A stretch of 64,000 bases of DNA, from the NCBI RefSeq assembly GCF_000337095.1, contig NZ_AOIV01000038.1, positions 1-64,000 of the forward strand. Reading direction: 5' to 3'. The notes below the pieces were generated by a model. It searched no databases. It was not told where the DNA came from and saw only the letters and a program-made list of their open reading frames with translations. A program made the position numbers and the translations under genes. Of the stretch, positions 17,998 through 26,581 are shown in pieces (within the stretch, counting starts at the first letter, position 1; every line of letters begins with the position of its first letter). The DNA is from Halogeometricum pallidum JCM 14848. GTDB taxonomy: Archaea > Halobacteriota > Halobacteria > Halobacteriales > Haloferacaceae.

Positions 17998-19173
17998 ATG
18001 ACACCGACGATTACTCGGATAGAGAGTACGGAGTTCCGGTATCCGCTCGAAGACGTGGGCACGGACGGCCACGGGTTCAACCTCGCGTACGAACCGGGGA
18101 CGACGACGGAGCGAAAACTGTTCGCGCTGAAGATACATACGGACGAGGGCATCACGGGCGAGTACATCGGCGGGAATTCGCCGGGCGCGGCGCAGATAAA
18201 CACGTTCGCGAACTACCTCGTCGGGAAGAGTCCCCTCGAACGAGAGCGACACTGGAGCGAAGTCAAGCGCGCCCTGCGAAAGTACGACCGGATGGGTATC
18301 GGCCCCATCGACATCGCTCTGTGGGACTTCGCCGGCAAGTACTACGGCGCGCCCATCCACGAACTGCTCGGAACCTACCGGACGCGCCTGCCCACCTACG
18401 CCTCGACGTACCACGCCGACGAGCACGGGGGGTTGGACTCCCCGGAGGCGTACGCCGACTTCGCAGAAGAGTGCCGAGACGCGGGCTACCCCGGGTTCAA
18501 GATTCACGGGTGGGGCGGGAGCGACGAGGCGCGAGACGTGAAACGGGAGGTGGAGACGGTACGGGCCGTCGGCGAACGCGTCGGCGACGAGATGGACCTG
18601 ATGGCCGACCCCGCCTGCGAACTGGAGACGTTCGCGGACGCGTTGAAGGTGGGCCGCGCCTGCGACGAGTACGACTTCCTCTGGTACGAAGACCCCTACC
18701 GCGACGGCGGCATCTCCCAGCACGCCCACAAGAAACTCCGCGAGATGATAGAGACGCCCCTCCTGCAGACCGAACATATCAGGGGCCTCGAACCGCACAC
18801 GGACTTCATCGCCAACGGCGCGACGGACTTCGTCCGCGCGGACCCCGAGTACGACGCGGGCATCACTGGAGCGATGAAAATCGCTCGCGTGGCGGAAGGC
18901 TTCGGCCTCGACGTGGAGTTCCACGCTCCCGGGCCGGCGCAACGACACTGTATCGCCGCCGCGCGCAACGCGAACTACTACGAACTCGCGCTCGTCCACC
19001 CGATGGCGCAGAACACGCAACCCCCGGTGTACGAGGGGGACTACTCGGACATGTTCGACACCATCGACGACGAGGGGACGGTGCCGGTACCGGACGGTCC
19101 CGGACTCGGCGTCGACTACGACTGGGATTACGTCGAGGCGAACAGCACGGGAAGCGTTCACGTCTACGAATAA
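17998..19173 (+). CDS. Enolase-superfamily acid-sugar dehydratase, copy 2
   Basis: A 391-residue paralogue of the gene at 3197-4369, in opposite orientation, with about four residues in five identical by eye. It has the same barrel motifs: DIALWDFAGK, GFKIHGWG (KxH base), DPACELETF, WYEDPYRDGG and LQTEHIRG as metal-ligand positions, and FHAPGPAQRHC. The reaction is probably dehydration of a sugar acid. ATG 17998 gives the same N-terminus as copy 1 (MTPTITRIEST versus MVPTITRIEST) and is preceded by a TATA-like box. It overlaps the next gene by one base (TAATG), so an oxidoreductase for the same compound was probably cotranslated. Confidence 0.88.
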   Translation: MTPTITRIESTEFRYPLEDVGTDGHGFNLAYEPGTTTERKLFALKIHTDEGITGEYIGGNSPGAAQINTFANYLVGKSPLERERHWSEVKRALRKYDRMGIGPIDIALWDFAGKYYGAPIHELLGTYRTRLPTYASTYHADEHGGLDSPEAYADFAEECRDAGYPGFKIHGWGGSDEARDVKREVETVRAVGERVGDEMDLMADPACELETFADALKVGRACDEYDFLWYEDPYRDGGISQHAHKKLREMIETPLLQTEHIRGLEPHTDFIANGATDFVRADPEYDAGITGAMKIARVAEGFGLDVEFHAPGPAQRHCIAAARNANYYELALVHPMAQNTQPPVYEGDYSDMFDTIDDEGTVPVPDGPGLGVDYDWDYVEANSTGSVHVYE

Positions 19174-20271
19174 TGACGTTCGAGGCGGGAATCATCGGTA
19201 CCGGCGGAATCGCGGGGATGGGCATCCTCGGAATGCACGACGAGGACCAGATAGGCCGAGAGAAGGTCAAAGCGAGTCACGCCGGCGGGTACGGCGAAAC
19301 GGAGGAGATAGAACTCGTCGCCGTCGCGGACGTCGACGAGGGGAAACTCGCGCAGTTCGGCGAGGCGTGGGACGTCCCCGAGGAACGGAGGTACGTCGGC
19401 CACGAGGCGATGCTCGCTGTCGAGGATTTGGACGTCGTCTCGGTCTGTACGCCGTCGTATCTCCACCACGACCAACGTGGTCGATGCGGTCCACTCGGAC
19501 GCGAATCCCGACGTAATCTGGTGCGAGAAACCCATCGCTTCGTCCGTCTCGGAGGCCGAAGAGATGGTGGCGGCCTGCGCGGAGGCGGACGCCGAACTCG
19601 TCGTCAACCCCTCGTTTCGCTTCACCGACAAACTCCGCCGCCTCCGCGAACTCGTGGTCGAAGAGGACATCCTCGGCGACGTTCGCTCCGTGAGCACGCA
19701 GTTCCGCATGGAACTGATGCGGAACTCGACGCACCTCCTCGATACGCTGGTCTACCTCCTCGACGCGCGGGCGGACCGAGTGTCGGGGTACATCACCGGC
19801 GAGAACGAGGCGGTCGATTCGCTCGGCGCCGCGGCCGAGGTGGACGACTCCGGCGGCGGCGGCCACGTCGTCATGGACGACGGGACGTTCGTCACCGTCG
19901 ACTGCACCGTCCCCCGAGGCATCTCTTCGATGAGTCTCACCTTCGTCGGCACGGCGGGGAAACTCTACATGAACAACGACGACGGCGAGTGGCGCTACTG
20001 GTCCTTGGAGGACGGCGACCACGTCGAGACGCCGTTACCGGATATCGAGGGCGCGTGGACGTGGGACGAGGACTACCGGACCGCTTTCCCGAACGCCGCG
20101 CGGCGCATCGAATCGATGCTCCGCGGGGACGCGGAAAACCCCTCGACGGGCGAGGAGGCGACTCGCTCGCTCGAAATCATCGTCGCGTTCTACATCTCTC
20201 ACTACACCGGCGGACACGTGGACATCCCGCTCGAGAGACCGTTGCGCGACGTCGAGATAACGTCCTGGTGA
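19173..20271 (+). pseudogene. Gfo/Idh/MocA oxidoreductase interrupted by a one-base frameshift
   Basis: NAD(P)-dependent sugar oxidoreductase family. The N-terminal Rossmann part begins at ATG 19173 (MTFEAGIIGTGGIAG) and runs through VADVDEGKLAQF to CTPSYLHHD. There the frame breaks. Skipping one C at about 19473 restores NVVDAVHSD and then WCEKPIA, the family EKP motif, and continues to the stop at 20271. Both parts are otherwise intact and the joined protein would be about 366 residues, the normal family length. Either the gene was recently inactivated or the base is a sequencing error. Downstream translation could restart at GTG 19477, but that product would lack the NAD-binding half. The gene overlaps the dehydratase by one base. 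Confidence 0.85.
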
Positions 20272-20540
20272 GGCGGAGAGCGGTGGAGCGAAAGCGGGCG
20301 GTCAGCGGACGGCGAACGCCCGAATGCTGACTCACCCGTGCCGTGGACGGAGATAATCCGTGGTCCGTTCGGACTCGGGTGGACAGTCCCGCCCGAGCGT
20401 CTGAGTCGGGTCCCAATCGGTTGTACCATCTTTCTCGCCCTCCTCCCTAATCTGCTGGTGACCCTCCGTCTCGGGAGGAAGTTCGGCGCGCGGCGGTTCC
20501 AGCGAAAAGACTAACAGGATACTCTCCGACCATTGTTCTC

Positions 20541-21728
20541 ATGGGACAGTCATTTAGCGGGTACCGCAGGCCGGACGGCCGGGTGGGCGTCCGCAACCAC
20601 GTCGCCGTCGTCCCCACGTCAGTCGCCGCCGCGGCCGTCTCGTCCGCAGTCGCCGACGACGCAGGAGCGTGGGCGCGGGCGACACCGCACCAACTCGGAA
20701 CCAGCCAACCGGACGCTGCGAGGCGGCAAACCGAACGAGTGTTGGCCGGCGTCGGGCGAAACCCGAACGTCGGCGCGGCACTCGTCGTGGAACTCGGAAC
20801 CGAAGACATAACGGCCGACGCCGTCGCGGACCGAATCGCGGCCGGCGGAACCGCGACGGAGACGCTCACTATCCGCGAAGCGGGCGGGACGGCGGCCGCC
20901 CTCTCGGAGGGGGCGGACCGCCTCGACCGTCTGAACGAGGAGGCCCAACGCGCCAGACGCGAGGAGGCCGACGTTTCCGAACTCGTCTTCGGCGTCGAGT
21001 GCGGCGGCAGCGACGCCACCAGCGGAATCGCGGCTAACCCGGCGGTCGGCGCGGCCTGCGACCGACTCGTGGAGGCGGGGGGAACCGCTTGCTTCAGCGA
21101 GACGCCGGAGTTCATCGGCGCGGAGCACATCCTCGCCGACCGGTGCGTCGACGACGAGACGCGGGACAAACTGCTCGAACGCGTGGACGCCCGCGAGGGG
21201 ATGGCCGAACTGATGGGCGTCGACCTCCGCGGCGCACAACCCACGCCCGGCAACCAGGAGGGCGGCCTCACCACCATCGAGGAGAAGAGCCTCGGAGCCA
21301 TCTCGAAGGGCGGGACGACGCCCGTCCGCGGTATCGCCGATTACGCCGAGGACCTGCCGGTCGGCGGCGGACTCACCCTGATGGACACGCCGGGGTACGA
21401 CGTAGAGAGCGTCGTCGGCAAGGTGTCCGGCGGCGCGCAGGTAATCGCTTTCACCACCGGTCGCGGCAGCACGACGGGCAACCCCATCGCGCCGGTCATC
21501 AAGGTGACCGGCAACCCGAAGACGTGGGAGAAGATGTCGAACAACATCGACGTCAACGCCGGGACGGTGTTCGACGGCGAGTCTATCGACTCCGTCGGCG
21601 AACGCGTCTTCGAGACGTTACTCGAGGTGGCGGACGGTCGGCAGACCGAATCCGAGCACCGGCGGCTGGAGGAGTTCGCCATCAACGAGATTCAACCCGA
21701 GGAGCTCGAAGCGGAGGCGGGAGCATGA
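20541..21728 (+). CDS. UxaA/GarD-type dehydratase large subunit, paralogue 1
   Basis: A 395-residue UxaA-family protein (altronate/galactarate dehydratase, sulfolactate lyase SuyB type). It retains VECGGSDATSGIAANPAVG (about residues 153-171), PTPGNQEGGLTTIEEKSLGAISKGG and the TTGRGSTTGNPIAPVIKVTGN C-terminal motif. The N-terminal His/Cys elements seen in other family members are absent: the position of LGCE reads LGTE, and no H-x-x-GC is visible. It overlaps the SAF-domain gene by 4 bp (ATGA). The expected reaction is elimination of water or another group from a hydroxy-acid. It is regulated perhaps by the convergent IclR gene. Confidence 0.88.
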   Translation: MGQSFSGYRRPDGRVGVRNHVAVVPTSVAAAAVSSAVADDAGAWARATPHQLGTSQPDAARRQTERVLAGVGRNPNVGAALVVELGTEDITADAVADRIAAGGTATETLTIREAGGTAAALSEGADRLDRLNEEAQRARREEADVSELVFGVECGGSDATSGIAANPAVGAACDRLVEAGGTACFSETPEFIGAEHILADRCVDDETRDKLLERVDAREGMAELMGVDLRGAQPTPGNQEGGLTTIEEKSLGAISKGGTTPVRGIADYAEDLPVGGGLTLMDTPGYDVESVVGKVSGGAQVIAFTTGRGSTTGNPIAPVIKVTGNPKTWEKMSNNIDVNAGTVFDGESIDSVGERVFETLLEVADGRQTESEHRRLEEFAINEIQPEELEAEAGA

Positions 21729-22039
21729 AGGGTCGCGTCCTCGACGACGCCCTCCTCCTCCTGAGCGAGTCGGACAACGTCGGAACGACCGTCGACGACC
21801 TCGGGTCGGGGACCGAAGTCGACTTCGACGGCCGGACCGTCGTCCTCTCCGAGAACGTTCCGTTCGGTCACAAAGTGGCGGTCGAGTCGTTCTCCGCCGG
21901 CGACGAGGTTCGGAAGTACGGCGAGGTCATCGGAACCGCGACGCAGGCGATAGCGGCCGGCGAATGGGTCCACACGCACAACTGCGAGAGCACTCGCGGC
22001 CGCGGCGACCGCGCGGCCGCCGGAGGTGAGACGGCGTGA
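21725..22039 (+). CDS. UxaA small subunit (SAF domain)
   Basis: A 104-residue SAF-domain protein, the separate small subunit of UxaA/SuyAB-type dehydratases. VVLSENVPFGHKVAVESFSAGDEVRKYGEVIGTATQAIAAGEWVHTHNCES contains the typical lysine-containing turn (PFGHKVA) and the terminal GEWVHTHN motif. In larger family members this domain is fused to the large subunit. It overlaps the gene before by ATGA and the gene after by GTGA, so the three are translationally coupled. Confidence 0.9.
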   Translation: MKGRVLDDALLLLSESDNVGTTVDDLGSGTEVDFDGRTVVLSENVPFGHKVAVESFSAGDEVRKYGEVIGTATQAIAAGEWVHTHNCESTRGRGDRAAAGGETA

Positions 22040-23148
22040 GCGTCCCGTCCGTCACCGGCCGGACGTTCGAGGGCGTCTCCCGAGACGACGGGAGCATCGG
22101 CGTCCGCGACAACGTCCTCGTCCTCCCCTCAGTTATCTGCTCGCACATCGTCGCCGACCGCATCGCGACGCGCGTCGACAACGCCGTCTCGGCGCCGCAC
22201 GACCACGGCTGCGCGCAACTCGGCGCCGACAACGAACAGACGCGGCGGACGTTCCTCTCCTTGGCGCAGAACCCGAACATCGCGGGCACCGTCGTCGTCG
22301 GACTCGGCTGCGAGGAGATCCAGAGCGCCGACGTGGCGGGCGAACTCGAATCGCGGAACGTCCCCGTGAGAGAGCTATCGATACAGGGCGTCGGGGGGAC
22401 CGACGAGTGCGTAGAACGGGGCGTCGACGCGGCGTCGGACCTCGTCTCCTCGCGTCGGACGGACCGGTCGGACGCCACCATCGGCGACCTGACGCTCGGC
22501 ATCGTGTCTAGCGACCTCGACGCCTCCACGGTGGACGTCGCGGACCCCCTCGTCGGCCACGTGGCGCGCGCCGTCGTCGCCGCCGGTGGCCGCGTCGTCG
22601 TCGCCGGGAACGAACGCGTCGTTGCCCACTCCGAGGCGGTTCGCGAAACGACCGACGAAACCGCCCGGGACTCGTTGGACGACTTGGTTGCTCGGCACGA
22701 CGGCCACCCGCCGCGGGCCACGCGGGTCGGCCGATTCGCCCGCAAGCGCTCGTTCGAGGAGGTGACGCGCTCGTGGGGGACCCGCGACGTGTCGGAAGTG
22801 CTCGCGTACGGCGAACGGGCCAGCGTCTCGGAGGGCCTCGCTCTCGTCGACGCGCCGTCGCGGTTCGGCGAAGCGACGACGGCGCTCGCCGCCGCGGGCG
22901 CGAACGTCGTCGTCCACGTCACCGGCGACGGCATCCTCGCCGGACACCCCCTCGTCCCGGTCGTGAAAGTGACCGGCGATCCCGGGACGGCGGCGGCGCT
23001 CCCGGACGACATCGACGTGGAGGCGGCGAACGCGGACGCCGACGACTTACTGGAGACGCTGGTCGCCGTGGCGAACGGCGAGCGGTGTCGCGCGGAAGAA
23101 CACGGCCTCACGGAGTTCGCCATCACGCGCGTCGGGCCGTCGATGTGA
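22036..23148 (+). CDS. UxaA/GarD-type dehydratase large subunit, paralogue 2
   Basis: A 370-residue UxaA-like protein with GTG start, coupled to the SAF gene. It keeps N-terminal APHDHGCAQLG and GLGCEEIQ, the His/Cys elements missing from paralogue 1. It has lost the CGGSD signature (the region reads GIVSSDLDAS) and the TTGRG motif (VTGDGILAGHPLVPVVKV). The two large subunits thus have complementary motif losses, which suggests an obligate heteromer or a specialised non-catalytic partner. The frame is intact and ends just before the convergent IclR gene. Confidence 0.85.
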   Translation: MSVPSVTGRTFEGVSRDDGSIGVRDNVLVLPSVICSHIVADRIATRVDNAVSAPHDHGCAQLGADNEQTRRTFLSLAQNPNIAGTVVVGLGCEEIQSADVAGELESRNVPVRELSIQGVGGTDECVERGVDAASDLVSSRRTDRSDATIGDLTLGIVSSDLDASTVDVADPLVGHVARAVVAAGGRVVVAGNERVVAHSEAVRETTDETARDSLDDLVARHDGHPPRATRVGRFARKRSFEEVTRSWGTRDVSEVLAYGERASVSEGLALVDAPSRFGEATTALAAAGANVVVHVTGDGILAGHPLVPVVKVTGDPGTAAALPDDIDVEAANADADDLLETLVAVANGERCRAEEHGLTEFAITRVGPSM

Positions 23149-23196
23149 ACGTCGGCTCGACCGTCCGATGAACGTCCGCGCCGAAGGCGCGCCGCG

Positions 23197-23961
23197 TTAC
23201 GAATACGTCAGATTCAGTTCGATAACGTTCGCCGCGCTCCGGACCCGTTCGGGAACCTCCGACCGGAACGTCTCGCCTTTCATTCGGCTGGTCGGACCCG
23301 AGACGCTCACGGCGCCGATAGCGTGTCCGTCGGGGTTCGTGATGGGTGCGGCGACGCATCTGAGTCCGGAGAGACGTTCCCCGTTGTCGGTGGCGTACCC
23401 GCGTTCGCGGATGGCGGCGAGTTCCTCGTCGAGTTCCTCCCGCGTCGAGATGGTGGTGGCCGTCCGCGCCGGCAGGCCCCATCGGTCGACTATCTCGTCG
23501 ACCCGTTCCTCGGGGAGGTAGGCGAGAACCGCCTTCCCGAGCGAGGTGCAGTGCAGACCGACGCGCATCCCGGCGTGGGTGTCGAGGTTGACCGCCTGTT
23601 CGCCCTTGGCGCGGAAGAGATAGACCCCCTCGCCGTGTTCTTCGACCAGCAGGTTCGCTAACTCCCCCGTCTCGTCGGCTAGCGACTGCACCTCCGGTTT
23701 CGCCACGTCGTAGATTCCCATTCGGTCGCGCGCGTGCTCGCCGAAGTCGAGGAACTTCAGGCCGATGCAGTACGACTCGTCCTGCCAGTCGACGTACTCG
23801 TGTTCGCGGAGCGTCCGAAGGTGGCTGTAGACGGTGCTCTTCGGCAGGTCGAGTTCGTTCGCCAACTCGGTCACACCGGCGCTCCCCTTCTCCTTCAGCG
23901 CTTCGAGGATTCGAAGCGAGGTTCCCAGTGCCCCGATTGTGTTCGCAGTGTTTGCGCCCAT
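23197..23961 (-). CDS. IclR family transcriptional regulator (module F)
   Basis: A 254-residue IclR regulator. The N-terminal winged helix-turn-helix contains TELANELDLPKSTVYSHLRTL (residues 31-51). The C-terminal effector domain contains LHCTSLGKAVLAYLPEE, RERGYATDNGERLSGLRCVAAPI and IGAVSVSGPTSRM. It converges with the UxaA operon (48 bp between stops) and lies upstream of, and on the same strand as, the 2-hydroxyacid dehydrogenase region. It probably senses an organic or sugar acid of this module. Promoter-like TGTTATGTG lies upstream; the IclR gene at 43624 has a related GTTATTATGTG element. Confidence 0.93.
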   Translation of the reverse strand: MGANTANTIGALGTSLRILEALKEKGSAGVTELANELDLPKSTVYSHLRTLREHEYVDWQDESYCIGLKFLDFGEHARDRMGIYDVAKPEVQSLADETGELANLLVEEHGEGVYLFRAKGEQAVNLDTHAGMRVGLHCTSLGKAVLAYLPEERVDEIVDRWGLPARTATTISTREELDEELAAIRERGYATDNGERLSGLRCVAAPITNPDGHAIGAVSVSGPTSRMKGETFRSEVPERVRSAANVIELNLTYS

Positions 23962-24076
23962 GCCACGCGTCCATTGCTATTCATTACACATAACAGTTGT
24001 TCACAGTCGCAGAACGTGTTTCCCGTCATGGTGGTGGCTTTGCCGATATCGTCGTGCGCGTTCCGGGCGCCTCGAC

Positions 24077-25033
24077 TCAGTTGCCACCGACGTGATTGAC
24101 CGGATTTCGGGGTTCTTCGCCCTGGAGGACGCTGAGGACGTCAACTGTCACCGTCCGCCTGAGTTCCTGGGAGGACTCCTCGGAGTACCAGGAGACGTGG
24201 GGCGTCGCGACGACGTTGTCGAGTTCGAGGAGCGACCGGTTTTCGGGAGGTTCGGTCGGCATCACGTCGATGCCCGCCCCGCCGATGCGGTCCGCGGCGA
24301 GGGCGTCGTGCAGGTCGTCCGTATCGACAACGGACCCGCGGGACGTGTTGACGAGAATCGCCGACTCGTCCATCGCGTCGAAGGCGTCGGCGTCGAACAT
24401 CCCCTCCGTCTCGTCGGTCAAGGGGGCGTGGACGGAGACGAAGTCCGATCGTTCGAGCAATCCCTCGAAGTCCACCTTCTCCGCGCCGTGCGCCTCGACT
24501 TCTTCGGCGTCCACGTAGGGGTCGTACGCGACGACGTCTACGTCGAACGCGCGCGCCTTCTCCGTCACCGCACGCGGAATCTTCCCGAATCCGGCGAGTC
24601 CGAGCGTCCGTCCCGCGAACCGGTGAATGGGTTTGCCGGTGGTCCAGTCCCACGCCCCGTCGCGTATCTCGCGGTCGTAGCGCGCGACGTTGCGGACGCA
24701 GGCCAAAAGAAGCGAGAAGGCGTGCGTCGATACCTCGTCGATGCAGTACGCGGGAACGTTGAGAACGCGGACGCCGTGTTCCGTGGCGGCGTCCACGTCG
24801 ACGCTGTCGACGCCGATTCCGTACCGTCCGACGACGGCGAGGTCGGTCGACTCGAACACTGTCTCGTCCACCCGCGCGTACTGGACGAGAAGCGCGTCCG
24901 CCCCCTCGGCCGCTACCGCGACTTCGTCGGGCGATTTCACCTGCGCCGCCTCCAGTTCGATGCCCGCCTCCTCCGCGAGTTCGCGTTCTATCGAGAGGTC
25001 GGGAAAGTCGTAGTCGGTCACGACGACTTTCAT
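24077..25033 (-). CDS. D-isomer-specific 2-hydroxyacid dehydrogenase, copy 1
   Basis: A 318-residue NAD(P)-dependent 2-hydroxyacid dehydrogenase of the phosphoglycerate dehydrogenase/CtBP-like family. Seen are the dinucleotide loop GLAGFGKIPRAV, SDFVSVHAPLTDET and the catalytic Arg in NTSRGSVVD. The catalytic Glu is in PTEPPENRSL and the His in ATPHVSWYS. It probably reduces or oxidises a glyoxylate-, hydroxypyruvate- or 2-keto sugar-acid-type substrate produced by the neighbouring dehydratases. A paralogue with the same motifs lies at 52835-53806. The 115-bp gap to the IclR start holds no gene. Confidence 0.92.
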   Translation of the reverse strand: MKVVVTDYDFPDLSIERELAEEAGIELEAAQVKSPDEVAVAAEGADALLVQYARVDETVFESTDLAVVGRYGIGVDSVDVDAATEHGVRVLNVPAYCIDEVSTHAFSLLLACVRNVARYDREIRDGAWDWTTGKPIHRFAGRTLGLAGFGKIPRAVTEKARAFDVDVVAYDPYVDAEEVEAHGAEKVDFEGLLERSDFVSVHAPLTDETEGMFDADAFDAMDESAILVNTSRGSVVDTDDLHDALAADRIGGAGIDVMPTEPPENRSLLELDNVVATPHVSWYSEESSQELRRTVTVDVLSVLQGEEPRNPVNHVGGN

Positions 25034-25266
25034 GCGTTCCCCCGTTCGATGCTTGCGCGTCCGGACGCAGTTTGTACGGTGGTGCTCATGCGCTGGTATC
25101 TCTCCGTACGTCGGTCCGTAGCGAGTTCAACGTTGCCCCGTCGGAGTCGCTGTTCTTCTCGAATTGCTTTGTCGGAGGAGAGGGCAGTGATCACCCACGG
25201 AAAGCTACGCTCGCCTCAGTTGGGGATTTTCGATTCCCGAAATCGTCGGGACCGATGTAATTGAAC

Positions 25267-25278
25267 CACACCGGTGTG
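25267..25278. promoter_or_regulatory. 12-bp perfect palindrome CACACCGGTGTG
   Basis: A perfect dyad about 235 bp upstream of the 2-hydroxyacid dehydrogenase start. It could be an operator but no partner is known. Confidence 0.25.
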
Positions 25279-25548
25279 ATGCAAGTCGAAAGAATCGTGG
25301 GGAGAGAAGCGTTCTCGGCCGCGGGTCTGACGGTTGAGACCGCCGACCCTTTGATAGACAATACGACGACATAGAATACGGCTATGAACGGATTTGGGGT
25401 ACTGTCGGGACTGATGTGTTCGTTATCTACGCTATCGGTTCGATATACGACCGGACCCTCTCAAAAGGAATTCAAAGATAGCTAAAAAGATATGAATCCA
25501 GATTTCTAGCGATATATTCGTTCGGTATGTCTCCACTCCTCGAAATGA

Positions 25549-25896
25549 TGTTGTCATACTAGAATATTCGCACAAAATGGATCTCAACTCCCGCTTTCCG
25601 ACGACGATCAAGTCTGCATCCTGTCTCTCCGCGTACTCGCTGATTCGGATAGTGGACGTGCCTCGGTCAACGTCGTAGCAATAGAAACCGAGTGTATCGG
25701 ACGGGACGACGTCGCGGGTACTGACCGGGGAACGCTCGTCCTCGGTGACGGGTTCGCCCTCGCGGACGGATCAACCGCGACCGACGCGACCCGGTGGCTC
25801 GTCGGTATGACTTCCGGACCCGAGCTATCTGCCACAGAAGCGTACAGACTTGCGGAAAACCTACACAAGTCTTTTAATGATATAACGACTACCTAG
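25549..25896 (+). pseudogene. Orphan open frame of ~115 codons, no good start codon
   Basis: The frame encodes an acidic, protein-like sequence (LSDDDQVCILSLRVLADSD..., ending SATEAYRLAENLHKSFND). No ATG is found in its first three quarters, only an internal GMTSG. An ATG at 25577 is in a different frame. I recognise no family. It may be the remains of a gene whose 5' end was lost or frameshifted. It ends 12 bp before the small HTH gene. Confidence 0.3.
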
Positions 25897-25907
25897 TTTC
25901 GATAACA

Positions 25908-26309
25908 ATGCCCGATTCTATGGCGGAACAACTCCAGCAGGATATGGAGTGTGAGGGGCTCCTCGAGTGTTTCCACGGACTCAAACAGCTCGATAAGGAC
26001 TGTTTCCACGCGCTCGTGGAGGCGACGGAACCACTCACCATAGACGAGATTGGTCAAGCGGTCAACCGCGAGCGTTCGACCGCCTACCGTGCAGTCCAGC
26101 GCCTGCTTCAGGCGGGGTTCATCCAGAAAGAGCAGGTCAATTACGAGCAGGGCGGGTACTACCACGTCTACTCGCCGACGGACCCCACGAAGATTACGCA
26201 GGATATGCAACGGATGCTCAACGACTGGTACGCCAAGATGGGACAGCTCATCCAGGAGTTCGAGAACAAGTACGAGGAACCGCAGACGACGGCACCGGCC
26301 GAAAGCTGA
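25908..26309 (+). CDS. Small TrmB/MarR-like winged-HTH regulator
   Basis: A 133-residue DNA-binding protein. A short acidic N-terminus precedes the winged HTH (LDKDCFHALVEATEPLTIDEIGQAVNRERSTAYRAVQRLLQAGFIQKEQ, residues 28-77). Then come YYHVYSPTDP and a C-terminal helix (MQRMLNDWYAKMGQLIQEFENKY) that could dimerise. This pattern is common among short haloarchaeal TrmB-like regulators without an effector domain. A TATA-like TTTTAATGATATAA lies about 25-40 bp upstream. It converges with the 8-gene operon and is a candidate local regulator of the island. Confidence 0.85.
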   Translation: MPDSMAEQLQQDMECEGLLECFHGLKQLDKDCFHALVEATEPLTIDEIGQAVNRERSTAYRAVQRLLQAGFIQKEQVNYEQGGYYHVYSPTDPTKITQDMQRMLNDWYAKMGQLIQEFENKYEEPQTTAPAES

Positions 26310-26581
26310 GAGACGAGTTTGGTCGGTCCGTCTCTCGGCTCTCCCGTTCCACGACAGTCGTCGTCGATTCTCCCGGATTACTCGTGACTCGGAGAATTCG
26401 GCCTGTTATTCTGCTCCATGGACCCGTGACGTTCACAAACGAGAACTACGCGACCTTGAGTCGGCGTTCGACGTGTTCGGACGGATATGAAGCCAAAAAC
26501 GACTAGAGATATCCAATCTCGCCTCAACGTTCTCTCCTGTTCCGAGCGTGAATCTATCTTATCGTACGGTGCCGACCGCGG

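Larger units (their letters stand above)
25034..25907. other. 874-bp AT-rich spacer at left edge of catabolic island
   Basis: The part from about 25300 to 25600 is far more AT-rich than the surroundings. It contains a 12-bp perfect palindrome (25267-25278), one copy of TCGTTCGGTAT (25517-25528 area), an orphan open frame (25549-25896) and the promoter of the small HTH gene at its right end. No complete gene is evident. The composition change suggests foreign DNA or a decayed junction. Confidence 0.6.

Noticed and set aside
18321-20330. 669-codon plus-strand frame over the dehydratase and Gfo region
   Set aside because: It is the +1 shadow of the dehydratase; only its middle part (19173-19472) is real coding, and that belongs to the frameshifted oxidoreductase.
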